Positions 8,978 to 19,159 of a DNA stretch of 64,000 bases are shown in pieces (position 1 is the stretch's first letter; each line of letters begins with the position of its first letter). The notes beneath the pieces were generated by a model that searched no databases, was not told where the DNA came from, and saw only the letters and a program-made list of their open reading frames with translations. The stretch is from the NCBI RefSeq assembly GCF_020037475.1, contig NZ_JAIQDB010000010.1, positions 20,888 through 84,887 of the forward strand, in the 5' to 3' direction. This stretch comes from Sutcliffiella deserti. GTDB taxonomy: Bacteria > Bacillota > Bacilli > Bacillales > Bacillaceae_I. A program made the translations under genes and the position numbers.

Positions 8978-10675
8978 TTACCTGCGGTTTATTGCTTCGA
9001 TCGTTGCTGCCAGATCTTCTGCTGTTTCTTTTACTACCTCCACCGTATCCTGCATGCTATTGGACACTGCCACCTGATGATCGGCGGCGTTTACTACTTC
9101 ATCCATTTGACTTGTTAGATCGGAGGATGAGGTGACTAGTTCATTAACAGAGTGGACAATATCATTAACACCTAGGCTTATCTCTTCCATCGCTGCGGTG
9201 ATATGCAACCCTTGCTGCAACAAGGAGCCACTAGTATCAGCAATCTCCTGGAACAACTGTGCGGAAGATTCATTTTGGCTATTGGTTGCTTCAATTGTCT
9301 CTTTAAACACTTCAAACTCTGCTAATACTTCGTTAGCATCCTCTTGAATCTGACCTGTAATGCTATTGATTTCTTTTGAAAAAACATCAGTCTGGGAAGA
9401 TAGTTTACGAATTTCTTCTGCCACGACCGCAAACCCTTTCCCTGCCTCTCCTGCTCTTGCCGCTTCAATGGACGCATTTAAAGCAAGCAGGTTTGTTTGG
9501 GTGGTGATTTCGTTTATCCCTTTTAGGAAGCTTTGGGCTTCATCGATGCTAGTCTTAATTTGTGAAAATCGAGCAACAATGCTATCCGTTTCTTTGGAAG
9601 AAGCTTTCATCGTTTGGTACATCTGCTTCACAGAATGGGCACCTTTATTCGACAAAGACTCCATACTGACAAGGTTACGCTTCATCTCATCAACAATGCT
9701 GTAGATTTCCTCGGTGCTTGCAGATGCCTGTTCCGTGACAGCTGAAATGGCTGCAGTACCTTCATATTGCATCGCAACATTTTCTGTTACTTTTACTGAT
9801 TTTTCTTTAATTAAAGTAGACTTTTCAAAATTCTCTTCCGCTCCAACAAGCAGTTCTTTCATGACAATTTGTAAGCGTTGGTTGGCGTCGAGACTGCCTT
9901 TCATAAGCTGGTCAATATTTTGCCCCAAAGTTGTTAATGCGAGTTCTACCTGGCCGAACTCATCTTTTCTCGCCGTACGCTTAGATGAATAGGTAAACTC
10001 TCCACGGTGATACGCCGATACTCGTTCTAGAAGTTGATTTACCCCCCGATTAAAGGTGTTTCTGAAAGAAAGCAGGGCTACTATTGGAACAAGTACAACA
10101 ACAAGCAAAGAAACAAGGGTCCAAATGTTAGAGGACGCCAGCTGCCCTTTAACTTGCTCTCTGTTTTCTTCATTGAACTGGCGTAAAAATTCCATTCCCG
10201 TACTATTTGCACGAGCTATATGATTACGCGCCTTCGCTAACTCTTCTGAGGTTTGAATTCGAATGCGATCCATGTTGGAAGCATTCGAAACATCACTGAT
10301 TAACAAGTACTGATTCGACAATGTTTCATGTGAAACAACAAAATACTGCTTTAACTGACCTAATTCTTCATATCTTTCAAAAAAAGGATCAAAGCCTGTC
10401 AGTTTCTCTTCTGTATCTTGAATATTCTGTTCGATTTCTTCAAGGTGTCTAGTGGAATAGCCATTTGAAACGACAAAATACATGTCTGTCAAGATCGTTT
10501 GGTAAGACTGTACCAGCTCAAAATATTGCTCATTCAGTTCGGTAACCTGATCGATCTCCTGAACATTCTCTTGCACCTGCATGCTGTTAAACCAAATAAC
10601 CAACGAAGTCGCGATCCCGATTCCTGCCAACAGCAATGTTAATCCTAGCAACCTCTTTCTCATACTTCCCATCAT
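8978..10675 (-). CDS. Methyl-accepting chemotaxis protein
   Basis: A 565-residue transmembrane chemoreceptor that signals to CheA/CheW at the inner face of the membrane. It has a first membrane helix at 8-30, an extracellular four-helix-type sensor at 31-183, and a second helix at 184-204. A HAMP linker to about 260 leads to a long coiled-coil signalling domain. The highly conserved hairpin tip ([16 protein letters not shown] and [12 protein letters not shown]) is intact near 395-425. AAGGGGAAG precedes the first ATG. An ATG four codons later (MRKR) is an alternative start. The ligand cannot be told. Downstream lies a terminator. Confidence 0.95.
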   Translation of the reverse strand: MMGSMRKRLLGLTLLLAGIGIATSLVIWFNSMQVQENVQEIDQVTELNEQYFELVQSYQTILTDMYFVVSNGYSTRHLEEIEQNIQDTEEKLTGFDPFFERYEELGQLKQYFVVSHETLSNQYLLISDVSNASNMDRIRIQTSEELAKARNHIARANSTGMEFLRQFNEENREQVKGQLASSNIWTLVSLLVVVLVPIVALLSFRNTFNRGVNQLLERVSAYHRGEFTYSSKRTARKDEFGQVELALTTLGQNIDQLMKGSLDANQRLQIVMKELLVGAEENFEKSTLIKEKSVKVTENVAMQYEGTAAISAVTEQASASTEEIYSIVDEMKRNLVSMESLSNKGAHSVKQMYQTMKASSKETDSIVARFSQIKTSIDEAQSFLKGINEITTQTNLLALNASIEAARAGEAGKGFAVVAEEIRKLSSQTDVFSKEINSITGQIQEDANEVLAEFEVFKETIEATNSQNESSAQLFQEIADTSGSLLQQGLHITAAMEEISLGVNDIVHSVNELVTSSSDLTSQMDEVVNAADHQVAVSNSMQDTVEVVKETAEDLAATIEAINRR

Positions 10676-10908
10676 ACTTCCCCTTCCATCTTGGTAACAG
10701 TTCTCTCTCTAAGTTAGTACGCTCGTGAAACCGTTTGCACAAATCAACGATAACATTCTTCTCTCCTCCCTTTATTTCGGCACCCTCCCTCTTAAACTTA
10801 AGCGAAATGAAGAACAAAGCTAAAATCTTATTTTATAGAGTTCAGTTCTCATCCAATTCGTAACAGAACGGTTCAAGCTACCACCCATATCTCTCATTTG
10901 AATGGCAA

Positions 10909-11005
10909 CTTCTGACTTTTTCAATGAACCTCCTGTCTTTTTCAAGCATCCTTCCGACTTTTCTGATAACCTTCTGACTTTTTGCACTCACCTTCTGTAA
11001 TTTCC
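10909..11005. repeat. Short tandem repeat, 21-bp period
   Basis: About five imperfect units resembling CTTCTGACTTTTTCAATGAAC follow each other at 20-21 bp spacing in the gap between the chemoreceptor and the sodium channel genes. The CTTCTGACTTTTT core is conserved while the spacer varies. The 10676-11127 gap otherwise holds only the hairpin that follows. Confidence 0.75.
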
Positions 11006-11043
11006 CACTTAAGCTCATGCAGCGCATACGAACAATTAAAAAA

Positions 11044-11088
11044 GAAGATATTTCCAAAAGGGGCCAGGCCCCTTTTGGAAGTATCTTC
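11044..11088 (-). terminator. Long hairpin terminator of the sodium channel gene
   Basis: A 22-bp inverted repeat with one mismatch surrounds a single-base centre, core TTCCAAAAGGGGCC. The minus strand continues with TTTTTT, so it serves the channel gene ending at 11128. GGGGCC-core hairpins of this kind also occur near 20.28 kb and 62.98 kb. Confidence 0.85.
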
Positions 11089-11127
11089 AATTAAAACACC
11101 CGCCTACCTCTGCTTCGCAGTTCTCGG

Positions 11128-11937
11128 TTATTCTCTGTTGCTTTCTTTTTTTAGGAGGAGTTGTTTGAGTTCGGTTATTTCGTTGGTGATTTTGGCCAGC
11201 TCGTGCTTGCTGACCTCTAGTTTTTCCTCTTTTAACTCTTCTTCTTTCGCTTCTTGAATATTGCTTAATATTTCCCCAACAATAAGATTAAGAACGATAA
11301 AGGTTCCAACCAGGATGAAGGAAACGAAATATACCCATGAAAGAGGGCTTTCGGCAAAGATTGGACGAAATATTCCGCTTGCCCACGATTCCAATGTGAT
11401 AATTTGGAACAGGGAAACGAAGGCTAAATGCAAGGTTCCAAAATATTCTGGAGAAATTTCCCCAAAAAACATTACACCTAATACAGCGTAAATATAAAAT
11501 ACTAGGCCTAAAAGCATCATGATGGTTCCGAGCGAAGGGATTGTCTTTAAAAATGCCGAGACAAGCCTTTGTAACGACGGAATAACTGTAACGGCACGAA
11601 GCACACGAAACACACGTAAAATACGAAGGGCAGAAATAAAGTAGGTACCGCTAAATACCAGAACACCTGCAACTACGATAAAGTCGAAAATATTCCATCT
11701 ACTATAGAAGAAATGGTGGATCTTTTTCTCTGCTAGCATTCTCAAAATTATTTCTATCGTAAAGAACCATAAAAAGAACACTTCAAAACCATGTATAAGC
11801 CAGTAATACTCTTCCCTAAGATCAGGGTAGGTTTCCACTCCAATTAGAATGGCGTTCAATAAAATCACAAACATTACAACATTCACAAAGTGGCGATGTT
11901 CGACCACTTTCCTGATTCTCATTTTCCATGTATCCAT
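11128..11937 (-). CDS. Voltage-gated sodium channel, NaChBac family
   Basis: A 269-residue single-domain ion channel subunit that would form a tetramer in the membrane. S1-S3 are visible as hydrophobic segments near 17-34, 47-67 and 82-95. S4 carries four gating arginines at 105, 108, 111 and 114. The selectivity filter TLESWAS (181-187) matches the sodium-selective NaChBac filter. S6 spans about 201-222 and is followed by an acidic neck and a C-terminal coiled coil (226-269). The start at 11937 (MDTWKMRIRK) is preferred to a TTG six codons upstream. In alkaliphiles such channels support motility and pH homeostasis. It follows ung with a 21-bp gap. Confidence 0.93.
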   Translation of the reverse strand: MDTWKMRIRKVVEHRHFVNVVMFVILLNAILIGVETYPDLREEYYWLIHGFEVFFLWFFTIEIILRMLAEKKIHHFFYSRWNIFDFIVVAGVLVFSGTYFISALRILRVFRVLRAVTVIPSLQRLVSAFLKTIPSLGTIMMLLGLVFYIYAVLGVMFFGEISPEYFGTLHLAFVSLFQIITLESWASGIFRPIFAESPLSWVYFVSFILVGTFIVLNLIVGEILSNIQEAKEEELKEEKLEVSKHELAKITNEITELKQLLLKKESNRE

Positions 11938-11958
11938 GTCGTGCGTTTCCCCCAAATA

Positions 11959-12630
11959 CTAAGATGATATCTTCCAATTAATTTCTTTTTTTCCTATCCT
12001 CTGCAGAATGCTGTTTATTTTCGAAAATGGCTTACTGCCAAAAAAGCCTCTGTGAGCAGCAAAAGGACTCGGATGAGGGCTTTTCAATATATAGTGGTGT
12101 GAATTTGTAATCAGCTTTTCCTTTTGTTCGGCATGCTTGCCCCATAAAAGGAAAATCACCGGTTCTTCTCGATCATTCAGTTTACGGATTACTGCATCAG
12201 TGAATTGCTCCCATCCTTTTCCTTTGTGGGAATTTGGGACAGATTTGCGCACCGTTAATACTGTATTCAATAGTAGAACGCCTTCTTCTGCCCACTCTCC
12301 TAAAAACCCGTGGGCTGGCGGCTCTATTCCTATATCGTTGTACAATTCTTTATATATATTCCTTAACGAAGGCGGAATCGTTACACCCTTTTGAACGGAA
12401 AAACTCATCCCATGGGCCTGTCCTTCTCCATGGTATGGATCTTGTCCTAACAGAACGACCTTCACATTTTCGTAGCTTGTCGTCTCAAAAGCGCTAAATA
12501 AGTCCACTTTTGCGGGGTATACTATGTTTGAATCAAATTCTGCGTTGATATATTGGTGGAGTCTTCTATAATATTCCTTATTCGATTCTTCCTTAAAAAG
12601 CGCGGACCAACCTTCATCTAGATGATTCAT
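11959..12630 (-). CDS. ung: Uracil-DNA glycosylase
   Basis: Family 1 uracil-DNA glycosylase, 223 residues (B. subtilis 225), which removes uracil from DNA at the start of base excision repair. The water-activating motif GQDPYHG (62-68, Asp64), the NTVLTVR strand and the [10 protein letters not shown] leucine-loop region are intact. The ATG at 12630 follows GGGAGTGG by about 9 bp. A TTG ten codons upstream lacks a good site. It is the first gene of a likely two-gene unit with the sodium channel. Confidence 0.96.
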   Translation of the reverse strand: MNHLDEGWSALFKEESNKEYYRRLHQYINAEFDSNIVYPAKVDLFSAFETTSYENVKVVLLGQDPYHGEGQAHGMSFSVQKGVTIPPSLRNIYKELYNDIGIEPPAHGFLGEWAEEGVLLLNTVLTVRKSVPNSHKGKGWEQFTDAVIRKLNDREEPVIFLLWGKHAEQKEKLITNSHHYILKSPHPSPFAAHRGFFGSKPFSKINSILQRIGKKEINWKISS

Positions 12631-12954
12631 AATGCTACCACTCCCACACTTGTAATCCAATCATTACTTTATCACAGGTTGGTGCTTTTTGTCTGATAAA
12701 TGTTACTCCAATCTTCCTATCTGATGATGAGTCAATCATTCTAAGTTTTCCCCGTTCGTGTGGTATAGTGAGAACGTAAAACATTGAGTTGCTTTGTCCT
12801 TTTAGATAAAATAAAATACTTGGGTAGGTTAATTTATAAATGTTCCATACTTATTGATTAAAATACAGACCTTTTACATAATTAATTGTCCTATTTATAC
12901 CAATCGTGTAACATAAATTAGATTAGACTAGTTCTTAAAAGTGAGGTTCTAACG
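12631..12954. other. Divergent ung-zwf intergenic region
   Basis: This 324-bp AT-rich stretch has no open frame of interest. It holds one good sigma-A-type promoter reading towards zwf, leaving a leader of about 140 bp. I saw no riboswitch-like structure in that leader. Confidence 0.5.
12784..12812 (+). promoter_or_regulatory. Candidate sigma-A promoter of zwf
   Basis: TTGAGT at 12784-12789 and TAAAAT at 12807-12812 are separated by 17 bp, upstream of zwf. The spacing is optimal, and both hexamers are close to the consensus. Confidence 0.5.
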
Positions 12955-14433
12955 GTGATTAATAAAGATAATCCAACTTCCCTAATAGTAATTTTCGGAG
13001 CAACTGGAGACTTGGCAAAGCGAAAGTTGTACCCTTCCATCTACCGCCTTTATAAAAATGGCAGCATCTCGAAAAACTTTGCCGTAGTAGGTGTCGCACG
13101 ACGTCCCCTTAGTAATGAAGAGTTCCGGGCAAATGTCACCTCTTCTGTTAGTGGTACAGCAAACGATGAGGTAGATGTGGAAGAGTTCAGCTCCCACTTC
13201 TTTTACCAGCCTTTTGATGTGACAAGCAGTGACTCCTATCAGCAGTTAAAGGATCTGCTTGGTTCCCTTGACGATACCTATGTCACAAACGGAAACCGTA
13301 TCTTTTATCTAGCAATGGCACCTGAATTTTTTGGTACAATTGCCTCCAATTTAAAAGCAGAAGGCCTAACAGAAACCGACGGCTGGAAACGTCTCGTGAT
13401 CGAAAAGCCATTTGGACGCAGCCTTCCTTCTGCTAAAGAGCTAAACGAACAAATTCGAGAAGCGTTTCACGAATCAGAAATCTATCGAATTGACCACTAC
13501 CTCGGAAAAGAAATGGTCCAAAACATTGAGGTTATCCGATTTGCCAATGCCCTTTTTGAACCTTTATGGAATAACCGTTACATTTCAAATATCCAAATTA
13601 CATCCAGCGAAGTATTAGGCGTTGAGGACCGAGGCCGATATTATGAAAATTCCGGCGCCCTGCGCGACATGGTGCAAAACCATATGCTTCAAATGGTAGC
13701 TTTGCTTGCAATGGAACCGCCAATTAAATTAAACCCCGAAGAAATTCGAAGCGAAAAAGTTAAAGTGCTCCGTGCTATCAGACAGATTGAGCAGTCCGAA
13801 GTGGGGGACTACTTCGTTCGCGGCCAATACTCTTCTGGTGATATTGGCGAAACCAGAGTACCGGGATATCGAGAAGAGAATTCCGTTGATCCTGATTCTA
13901 ATACCGAAACCTTTGTAGCCGGAAAGATTCTCATTGACAACTTCCGTTGGGCGGGAGTTCCCATTTATATCCGGACGGGGAAGAGAATGTCCACCAAGTC
14001 TACAAAGGTTGTCGTACAATTTAAAGATATCCCAATGAATCTTTATTACAACCGCGGGGAAAAAGTAGATCCGAACCTTCTTGTCATCAATATTCAACCA
14101 GATGAAGGAATCACCTTGCATTTAAATGCAAAAAAATCGGGTAAAGATATAACAACCACTCCTATCAAATTGAATTACACCAATAACTGCTTCGACGGTT
14201 TTAATACCCCCGAAGCTTATGAGCGCCTGATCTATGACGCGATGCGCGGTGATATGACCAATTTTACACACTGGGATGAAGTAGCACTGTCGTGGAATTT
14301 TGTTGACGAGGTATCCAAAGTCTGGGAGAGCACCAAAGCAGAAGAATTCCCGAACTACGAAGCCGGATCCATGGGACCAAAGAAAGCCGACGAAATGCTT
14401 CACAGGGACGGTTTTCATTGGTGGCCAGTTTAA
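12955..14433 (+). CDS. zwf: Glucose-6-phosphate 1-dehydrogenase
   Basis: First enzyme of the oxidative pentose phosphate pathway, oxidising glucose 6-phosphate with NADP. The 492-residue protein has the coenzyme-binding motif GATGDLAKRK (15-24) and the substrate/catalytic signature RIDHYLGKE (178-186), followed by VRGQYSSG and the usual C-terminal half. The GTG start at 12955 follows GAGGT by 7 bp. gndA, the next oxidative enzyme, lies convergently about 1 kb downstream, so the NADPH-producing steps are clustered but not cotranscribed. Confidence 0.97.
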   Translation: MINKDNPTSLIVIFGATGDLAKRKLYPSIYRLYKNGSISKNFAVVGVARRPLSNEEFRANVTSSVSGTANDEVDVEEFSSHFFYQPFDVTSSDSYQQLKDLLGSLDDTYVTNGNRIFYLAMAPEFFGTIASNLKAEGLTETDGWKRLVIEKPFGRSLPSAKELNEQIREAFHESEIYRIDHYLGKEMVQNIEVIRFANALFEPLWNNRYISNIQITSSEVLGVEDRGRYYENSGALRDMVQNHMLQMVALLAMEPPIKLNPEEIRSEKVKVLRAIRQIEQSEVGDYFVRGQYSSGDIGETRVPGYREENSVDPDSNTETFVAGKILIDNFRWAGVPIYIRTGKRMSTKSTKVVVQFKDIPMNLYYNRGEKVDPNLLVINIQPDEGITLHLNAKKSGKDITTTPIKLNYTNNCFDGFNTPEAYERLIYDAMRGDMTNFTHWDEVALSWNFVDEVSKVWESTKAEEFPNYEAGSMGPKKADEMLHRDGFHWWPV

Positions 14434-14525
14434 GAAAATGAGGCTCTATTCGTTACACTGAATAAGCCCTGTAGTCACTTATTTTTGACAAAAACCATGC
14501 AGAGGAAATGGAGAGGAGTTTTACC

Positions 14526-15140
14526 ATGAAAGTATACGATATCTCATCCCCGATTTTTACGGGAATGCCTGTTTATAAAAACAAACTGGAAAAGCAGCCA
14601 GCATTAACGACCAACACAAACGGCTATGTGACAGAAACTCGCCTTGAGCTGGATGTTCATACCGGAACACATGTAGATGCACCATTACACATGATTGTAG
14701 ATGGTGAAACAATTGAAACATTGCCACTCGAAAAGCTTGTTGGTCCTTGTAAAGTGTTTGATCTTACAGCTGTGAATGACCGCATCACAAAAGAAGACAT
14801 TGTAAACCTTGATATCCAAAAGGACGATTTTATCCTATTCAAAACAAAAAACTCCTTTGATGAGGAATTCAATTTCGACTTTGTCTTTGTTGCTGAGGAT
14901 GCGGCAATTCATTTAGCGGAACTCGGAATCCGTGGCGTTGCCGTGGATGCTTTAGGCATTGAGCGCAGCCAAGAAGGACACCCTACCCACAAAACATTAT
15001 TTAACCATAATGTCATTATCATTGAAGGCCTCCGTTTGAAGGATATTGAGGAAGGCGGCTATATCATGGTTGCAGCTCCCCTGAAATTATCCGGAGTTGA
15101 TGCTTCACCCGCACGTATTGTTTTGTTGGATATGGAATGA
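14526..15140 (+). CDS. Cyclase-family (KynB-like) metal-dependent hydrolase
   Basis: A 204-residue member of the cyclase family, which includes kynurenine formamidase. The metal-binding motif HTGTHVDAPLH is intact near residue 45. A later H-P-T-H segment (EGHPTHKTLF) supplies further ligands. The substrate is not shown by sequence. A TDO-like gene lies 34 kb away, so a kynurenine link is only speculative. ATG at 14526 follows AGAGGAG by 8 bp. It is probably transcribed alone or by readthrough from zwf, and is followed by a strong terminator. Confidence 0.85.
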   Translation: MKVYDISSPIFTGMPVYKNKLEKQPALTTNTNGYVTETRLELDVHTGTHVDAPLHMIVDGETIETLPLEKLVGPCKVFDLTAVNDRITKEDIVNLDIQKDDFILFKTKNSFDEEFNFDFVFVAEDAAIHLAELGIRGVAVDALGIERSQEGHPTHKTLFNHNVIIIEGLRLKDIEEGGYIMVAAPLKLSGVDASPARIVLLDME

Positions 15141-15156
15141 TTAAGTGATCTAAAAT

Positions 15157-15196
15157 CGCCAAGCTGCTCTTGAAAGAGTATGCTTGGCGTTTTTTT
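15157..15196 (+). terminator. Terminator after the cyclase-family gene
   Basis: CGCCAAGC pairs with GCTTGGCG. The 17-nt insert contains a second small CTCTTGAAAGAG hairpin, and seven Ts follow. Confidence 0.88.
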
Positions 15197-15322
15197 GTTT
15201 TGGAATTGGGGGGGGGCTGCTGAGGGCTTGATTCATCCTGTTGAGAACCCCGACTCCCTTTTTTCCTGCCGACCACGGTCTCATTCACCCGCTTCGAGAC
15301 CACTGCCCCCCTAAAACTACAC

Positions 15323-15363
15323 AAAAAAAGCCAATCCCCCGGCATAAGCGCCCGAAGATTGAC
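15323..15363 (-). terminator. Terminator of gndA
   Basis: On the minus strand GTCAATC pairs with GATTGGC (one G-U pair). Inner GGGC/GCC pairing follows, then a run of seven Ts, 19 bp past the gndA stop. Confidence 0.75.
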
Positions 15364-15381
15364 TTCCCTAAACTACTTGTA

Positions 15382-16791
15382 TTATTTTGACATCCATTCT
15401 GTATGGAAGATGCCTTCTTTATCTGTACGTTGGTATGTGTGTGCGCCAAAATAGTCGCGTTGTGCTTGAATCAGGTTAGCTGGAAGCGTTGCAGAGCGGT
15501 AGCTGTCATAGTATGCTAGCGCGCTTGAGAATGCTGGAACTGGTACGCCGTTTTGCACAGCAACCGTCATGATTTCGCGCAGGCCGCTTTGGTAACCTTC
15601 TACGATTTCCTTGAAGTATGGATCTAATAAAAGATTGGATAGGCCCGCTTCACGGTCGTATGCTTCTTTGATTTTTTGTAAAAATTGTGCACGAATGATA
15701 CATCCGCCACGGAAGATCATCGCGATATCTCCGTATTGTAAATCCCAGTTGTACTCTTCTGAAGCAGCTCTCAGTTGAGCAAATCCTTGCGCATATGAAC
15801 AGATTTTACTCATGTATAGTGCTTTTCGTACGGACTCAATAAAGGCCGCTTTGTCGCCGTTAAACGTTACTTCCGGTCCGCTTAACATTGTGCTTGCCTT
15901 CACGCGCTCTTCTTTCATTGCAGAGATAAAGCGGGCAAATACGGATTCTGTGATTATTGGAAGTGGCACGCCCAAGTCTAATGCGCTCTTGCTTGTCCAT
16001 TTTCCTGTGCCTTTTTGGCCAGCTGTATCTAGAATGACATCAACAAGCGGCTTGCCTGTTACTTCGTCCACTTTTGTAAAAATGTCAGCCGTTATTTCGA
16101 TCAGATAGCTATCAAGCTCGCCTTTGTTCCATTCTGCAAAAACTTCATGCAATTCTTGAGCGGATAAGCCTAGAACATTTTTCAGCAGATAATATGCTTC
16201 ACTAATGAGCTGCATGTCGCCATATTCAATACCGTTATGCACCATTTTCACATAATGTCCTGCACCATTTGGTCCGATATAGGTGCAGCATGGGTCGCCT
16301 TCTACTTTTGCAGAAATATCTTTCAGGATATCCTCCACTAAGTCGTAAGCTTCCTTTTGGCCACCTGGCATGATGGAAGGGCCTTTTAATGCGCCTTCTT
16401 CTCCACCGGAAACACCAGTTCCGATGAAGTGGATGCCAAGCTCATCTAACACTTTATTACGGCGGATTGTGTCTGTGTACAGCGTGTTTCCACCGTCAAT
16501 CAGGATGTCTCCTTTATCCAAATGCGGTTTTAATGATTCGATTGTTGCATCTGTTGGGCCACCTGCTTTTACCATAAGTAAAATTTTACGTGGGGACTCT
16601 AAGCTTTGTACAAATTCCTCAATGCTGTATGTACCAACGACATTCTTTCCTTCTGTTTCTTGGATAAATTCTTCTGTTTTTTCAGGTGAGCGGTTAAATA
16701 CCGAAATGGAATAGCCTCTGCTTTCAATGTTCATTGCAAGGTTTTTTCCCATTACCGCAAGACCGATTACACCGATTTGCTGTTTTGCCAT
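15382..16791 (-). CDS. gndA: 6-phosphogluconate dehydrogenase (NADP, decarboxylating)
   Basis: Converts 6-phosphogluconate to ribulose 5-phosphate and CO2 with NADP. The 469 residues equal the length of B. subtilis GndA. The Rossmann motif [10 protein letters not shown] (10-19), the [19 protein letters not shown] signature and the catalytic [11 protein letters not shown] region are present, and the C-terminus reaches the subunit-swapping tail. AGGAG precedes the ATG by about 10 bp. It is convergent with the cyclase-family gene. Confidence 0.97.
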   Translation of the reverse strand: MAKQQIGVIGLAVMGKNLAMNIESRGYSISVFNRSPEKTEEFIQETEGKNVVGTYSIEEFVQSLESPRKILLMVKAGGPTDATIESLKPHLDKGDILIDGGNTLYTDTIRRNKVLDELGIHFIGTGVSGGEEGALKGPSIMPGGQKEAYDLVEDILKDISAKVEGDPCCTYIGPNGAGHYVKMVHNGIEYGDMQLISEAYYLLKNVLGLSAQELHEVFAEWNKGELDSYLIEITADIFTKVDEVTGKPLVDVILDTAGQKGTGKWTSKSALDLGVPLPIITESVFARFISAMKEERVKASTMLSGPEVTFNGDKAAFIESVRKALYMSKICSYAQGFAQLRAASEEYNWDLQYGDIAMIFRGGCIIRAQFLQKIKEAYDREAGLSNLLLDPYFKEIVEGYQSGLREIMTVAVQNGVPVPAFSSALAYYDSYRSATLPANLIQAQRDYFGAHTYQRTDKEGIFHTEWMSK

Positions 16792-16930
16792 ATAATAAAA
16801 ACTCCTTCTACAAGGTAATTTGGTTCGCTATAGTCCGAATTGAAAATACCATAAGAAGCCTGATGGAATCAAGCTTTTAACCTATTATACCCTAACAAAT
16901 GACGGGATAGCGCTTACAACATACTATCCT

Positions 16931-17575
16931 TTAGTCTTTTCCATTTATTCTATCTACATACTGATATGCCAGTGTTTTCAAATAGGTTGTTCTTACAGCG
17001 AAAACTGCCACAACTAGAGCCCTGATAACTTTTCCCTTTTCATTCTCTCCTAGGAATGGATCCCTTGTTATATACGCTTTTACCTCTTCTTTTATATGTT
17101 CTTCGGATAAAATTTCCCTTTGAGCAATCAAATTTTCATAAAGACAAGCATAAGCTTTATAGAAAACCACAGGGCTAATTATATCATCTGTTCGATCGAC
17201 TGGATTATTAAAAATAGATCCTATTACTTTGCGAATTGCTTCAAAGTCTAACAACACCTTTAAATCTTTTACGATAAAAAGGAGGGCAGCCTGTTGAATG
17301 GAATATTTCCGTCCTACCTGTGGGGCACCGATATATTCTTTAACTTCTCGTTTCACCCAATTTTTTAGCGCCGGCTCTGTATAGTCTGCACTTTCCAATT
17401 GGTTTCCTAGCCATACGATATTGGTCATCGTGAGGCCAATTTCCGCTCCAGTATTTTTATCCAGAAGCTTTTGAAAGCTTTCCGGAAAGTGCTCTCCCAA
17501 ATTATGCGGGCCTTTGGAATGCTGGAGTGTTTCTAAAATTTCTGCTAATATTAACCTTGTCCATCCTTTTGCCAT
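16931..17575 (-). CDS. ykrK: DUF1836 protein, YkrK-like regulator divergent from htpX
   Basis: A 214-residue soluble protein with a central winged-helix-like segment (WVKREVKEY to KYSIQQAALLFIVKDLKVLL, about 85-125) as in the DUF1836 family, and a helical C-terminus. In B. subtilis YkrK is encoded divergently from htpX and represses it. The same arrangement here supports the assignment. A short palindrome just downstream of the htpX promoter could be its operator. The family call comes from pattern and synteny rather than long exact motifs. Confidence 0.72.
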   Translation of the reverse strand: MAKGWTRLILAEILETLQHSKGPHNLGEHFPESFQKLLDKNTGAEIGLTMTNIVWLGNQLESADYTEPALKNWVKREVKEYIGAPQVGRKYSIQQAALLFIVKDLKVLLDFEAIRKVIGSIFNNPVDRTDDIISPVVFYKAYACLYENLIAQREILSEEHIKEEVKAYITRDPFLGENEKGKVIRALVVAVFAVRTTYLKTLAYQYVDRINGKD

Positions 17576-17662
17576 CAGGATTACACCTCATCACTCGTCC
17601 ATTCTTGCGTTAATAGTAAATCGACAACTTATTTTCGTCAAATATAGTCAAAGTATAATCGT

Positions 17663-17691
17663 TGAAATTTTTGAACAAACAAACTATAATA
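17663..17691 (+). promoter_or_regulatory. Sigma-A promoter of htpX
   Basis: TTGAAA (17663-17668) and a perfect TATAAT (17686-17691) are 17 bp apart, 50 bp before the htpX start. This is the best sigma-A match seen in the window. Confidence 0.75.
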
Positions 17692-17706
17692 AGTATCATG
17701 ATATAG

Positions 17707-17718
17707 GTTCATAAGAAC
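17707..17718. promoter_or_regulatory. Short inverted repeat, possible htpX operator
   Basis: GTTCATAAGAAC is a 4-bp arm palindrome located about 9 bp past the inferred htpX start point. Such a position would suit a repressor, for example the divergent YkrK-like protein. The binding itself is inference. Confidence 0.35.
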
Positions 17719-17741
17719 TCTAAACAATCAGGAGGAGAAAC

Positions 17742-18623
17742 ATGGCTAAGCGTATTTTCTTTTTTCTTTTAACAAATATTCTAGTACTAACAACCATTAC
17801 CATAATCTTCAGTTTAACTGGCGCAGGTAATTATATTAATGACCAAGGCGGCATTAACTTTGGTGCATTATTAATCTTCAGTGCCATTATCGGTTTTACT
17901 GGTTCTTTCATATCCTTATTAATGTCTCGCTGGATGGCGAAAAAGATGATGAATGTGAAAGTTATCGATCCAGATGGCCCGATGTCAGGACAAGAGCGTC
18001 AAATCGTTGAAATGGTTCACCGTATGTCCCGTGCTGCAGGTATAGTAAAAATGCCGGAAGTCGGAATCTACAACTCTCCAGAAGTAAATGCATTTGCTAC
18101 AGGTCCTTCTAAGAACCGCTCTTTAGTAGCTGTTTCATCAGGACTTTTACAGGAGATGGATGATGATGCGATCGAGGGTGTTATTGCCCATGAAGTAGCA
18201 CATATCACGAATGGTGACATGGTTACCATGACTCTTTTACAAGGTGTTGTGAATACCTTTGTTATTTTCTTAGCACGTATTGCAGCCTTCATCGCTTCTC
18301 GTTTTGTAAAAGAAGAAATGGCTCCAATCGTTCACTTTATAGCAGTTATCGTCTTCCAGATTGCGTTTTCGATCTTAGGAAGCATTGTCGTATTTGCCTT
18401 CTCTCGTTACCGTGAGTTCCATGCGGACCGCGGCGGTGCCGATCTTGCTGGTAAAGATAAGATGGTGCATGCACTTCGCTCCCTTCAAGCCTACTCTCAC
18501 CGAGTAACGGAAGAGCGCGATTCTGCCGTAGCATCTTTGAAAATCAACGGGAAGAGAAAAAGCTCCCTGTTCTCTACTCACCCTGACTTAAATGAGCGCA
18601 TTCGTCGTTTAGAGGCAAAATAA
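17742..18623 (+). CDS. htpX: Membrane zinc metalloprotease HtpX
   Basis: An M48B membrane protease that degrades misfolded membrane proteins. The 293 residues include two N-terminal membrane helices (about 5-22 and 35-58) and the zinc motif HEVAH near residue 150, followed by two more helices. The third ligand region is [22 protein letters not shown] precedes the ATG by 4 bp. The promoter and the divergent YkrK-like gene suggest stress-dependent control, as known in B. subtilis. Confidence 0.96.
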   Translation: MAKRIFFFLLTNILVLTTITIIFSLTGAGNYINDQGGINFGALLIFSAIIGFTGSFISLLMSRWMAKKMMNVKVIDPDGPMSGQERQIVEMVHRMSRAAGIVKMPEVGIYNSPEVNAFATGPSKNRSLVAVSSGLLQEMDDDAIEGVIAHEVAHITNGDMVTMTLLQGVVNTFVIFLARIAAFIASRFVKEEMAPIVHFIAVIVFQIAFSILGSIVVFAFSRYREFHADRGGADLAGKDKMVHALRSLQAYSHRVTEERDSAVASLKINGKRKSSLFSTHPDLNERIRRLEAK

Positions 18624-18629
18624 GAATAA

Positions 18630-18660
18630 AAAGAGTTAGCCTTTGGCTAACTCTTTTTTT
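18630..18660. terminator. Bidirectional terminator after htpX
   Basis: A perfect 12-bp stem (AAAGAGTTAGCC with GGCTAACTCTTT) with a 3-nt loop is followed by Ts and preceded by As. Confidence 0.92.
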
Positions 18661-18706
18661 GATGTCTATTTTCGAATAGATTGTGATTTTAAAATACTAC
18701 TACTGA

Positions 18707-18967
18707 TTAGTTTGTTGCACTATGCATTGCTTTTGATACTAGGCTTAATAAGAATACAAAGATTACTGCACCGATAATCGCTGGTACGATTGCGATGTCA
18801 GCAAGTACAGGGCCCCATGAACCAAGTAATGCATGACCAATCCATGCTCCAACCAACCCTGCAATCATTGCGCCTAGGATTCCACCTGGCATGCCACCTG
18901 GTGCAATGGCACTTCCGATCATTCCAATAACAATTGCTATAATAAGTGTAATTAATAGTCCTAACAT
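18707..18967 (-). CDS. GlsB/YeaQ/YmgE family membrane stress protein
   Basis: An 86-residue, Gly-rich membrane protein with three predicted helices and the GMIGSAIAPGGMPGGILGA pattern of the transglycosylase-associated (GlsB/YeaQ/YmgE) family. These proteins are stress-induced and of unknown biochemical role. The ATG at 18967 follows GGAGG by about 7 bp. A sigma-B-like promoter lies 48 bp upstream. Confidence 0.9.
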   Translation of the reverse strand: MLGLLITLIIAIVIGMIGSAIAPGGMPGGILGAMIAGLVGAWIGHALLGSWGPVLADIAIVPAIIGAVIFVFLLSLVSKAMHSATN

Positions 18968-19014
18968 TTTAATTTCCTCCATTTCATTTTGTTTTTGTTT
19001 TCTTACAGAGTATA

Positions 19015-19039
19015 TTACCTTTTGTAAGGATGTTTAAAC
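19015..19039 (-). promoter_or_regulatory. Candidate sigma-B promoter of the GlsB-family gene
   Basis: On the minus strand GTTTAA (19039-19034), a 13-bp spacer and AGGTAA (19020-19015) match the general-stress consensus GTTTAA-N12-14-GGGTAW except for one base. Confidence 0.6.
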
Positions 19040-19159
19040 TTCCTAAATGAAGCTATCTTGAAACTTCCTAATCTGCTATATTATAGGTATCGTTTTCATA
19101 GCCGAGAGATTATTGACACAACCACAATCAGATCTAAATTTACCGAGGGAGGCTCCAAC

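Noticed and set aside
10878..11090. 70-residue minus-strand ORF
   Set aside because: It crosses the 21-bp repeat and the hairpin terminator, so its sequence is repeat-derived.
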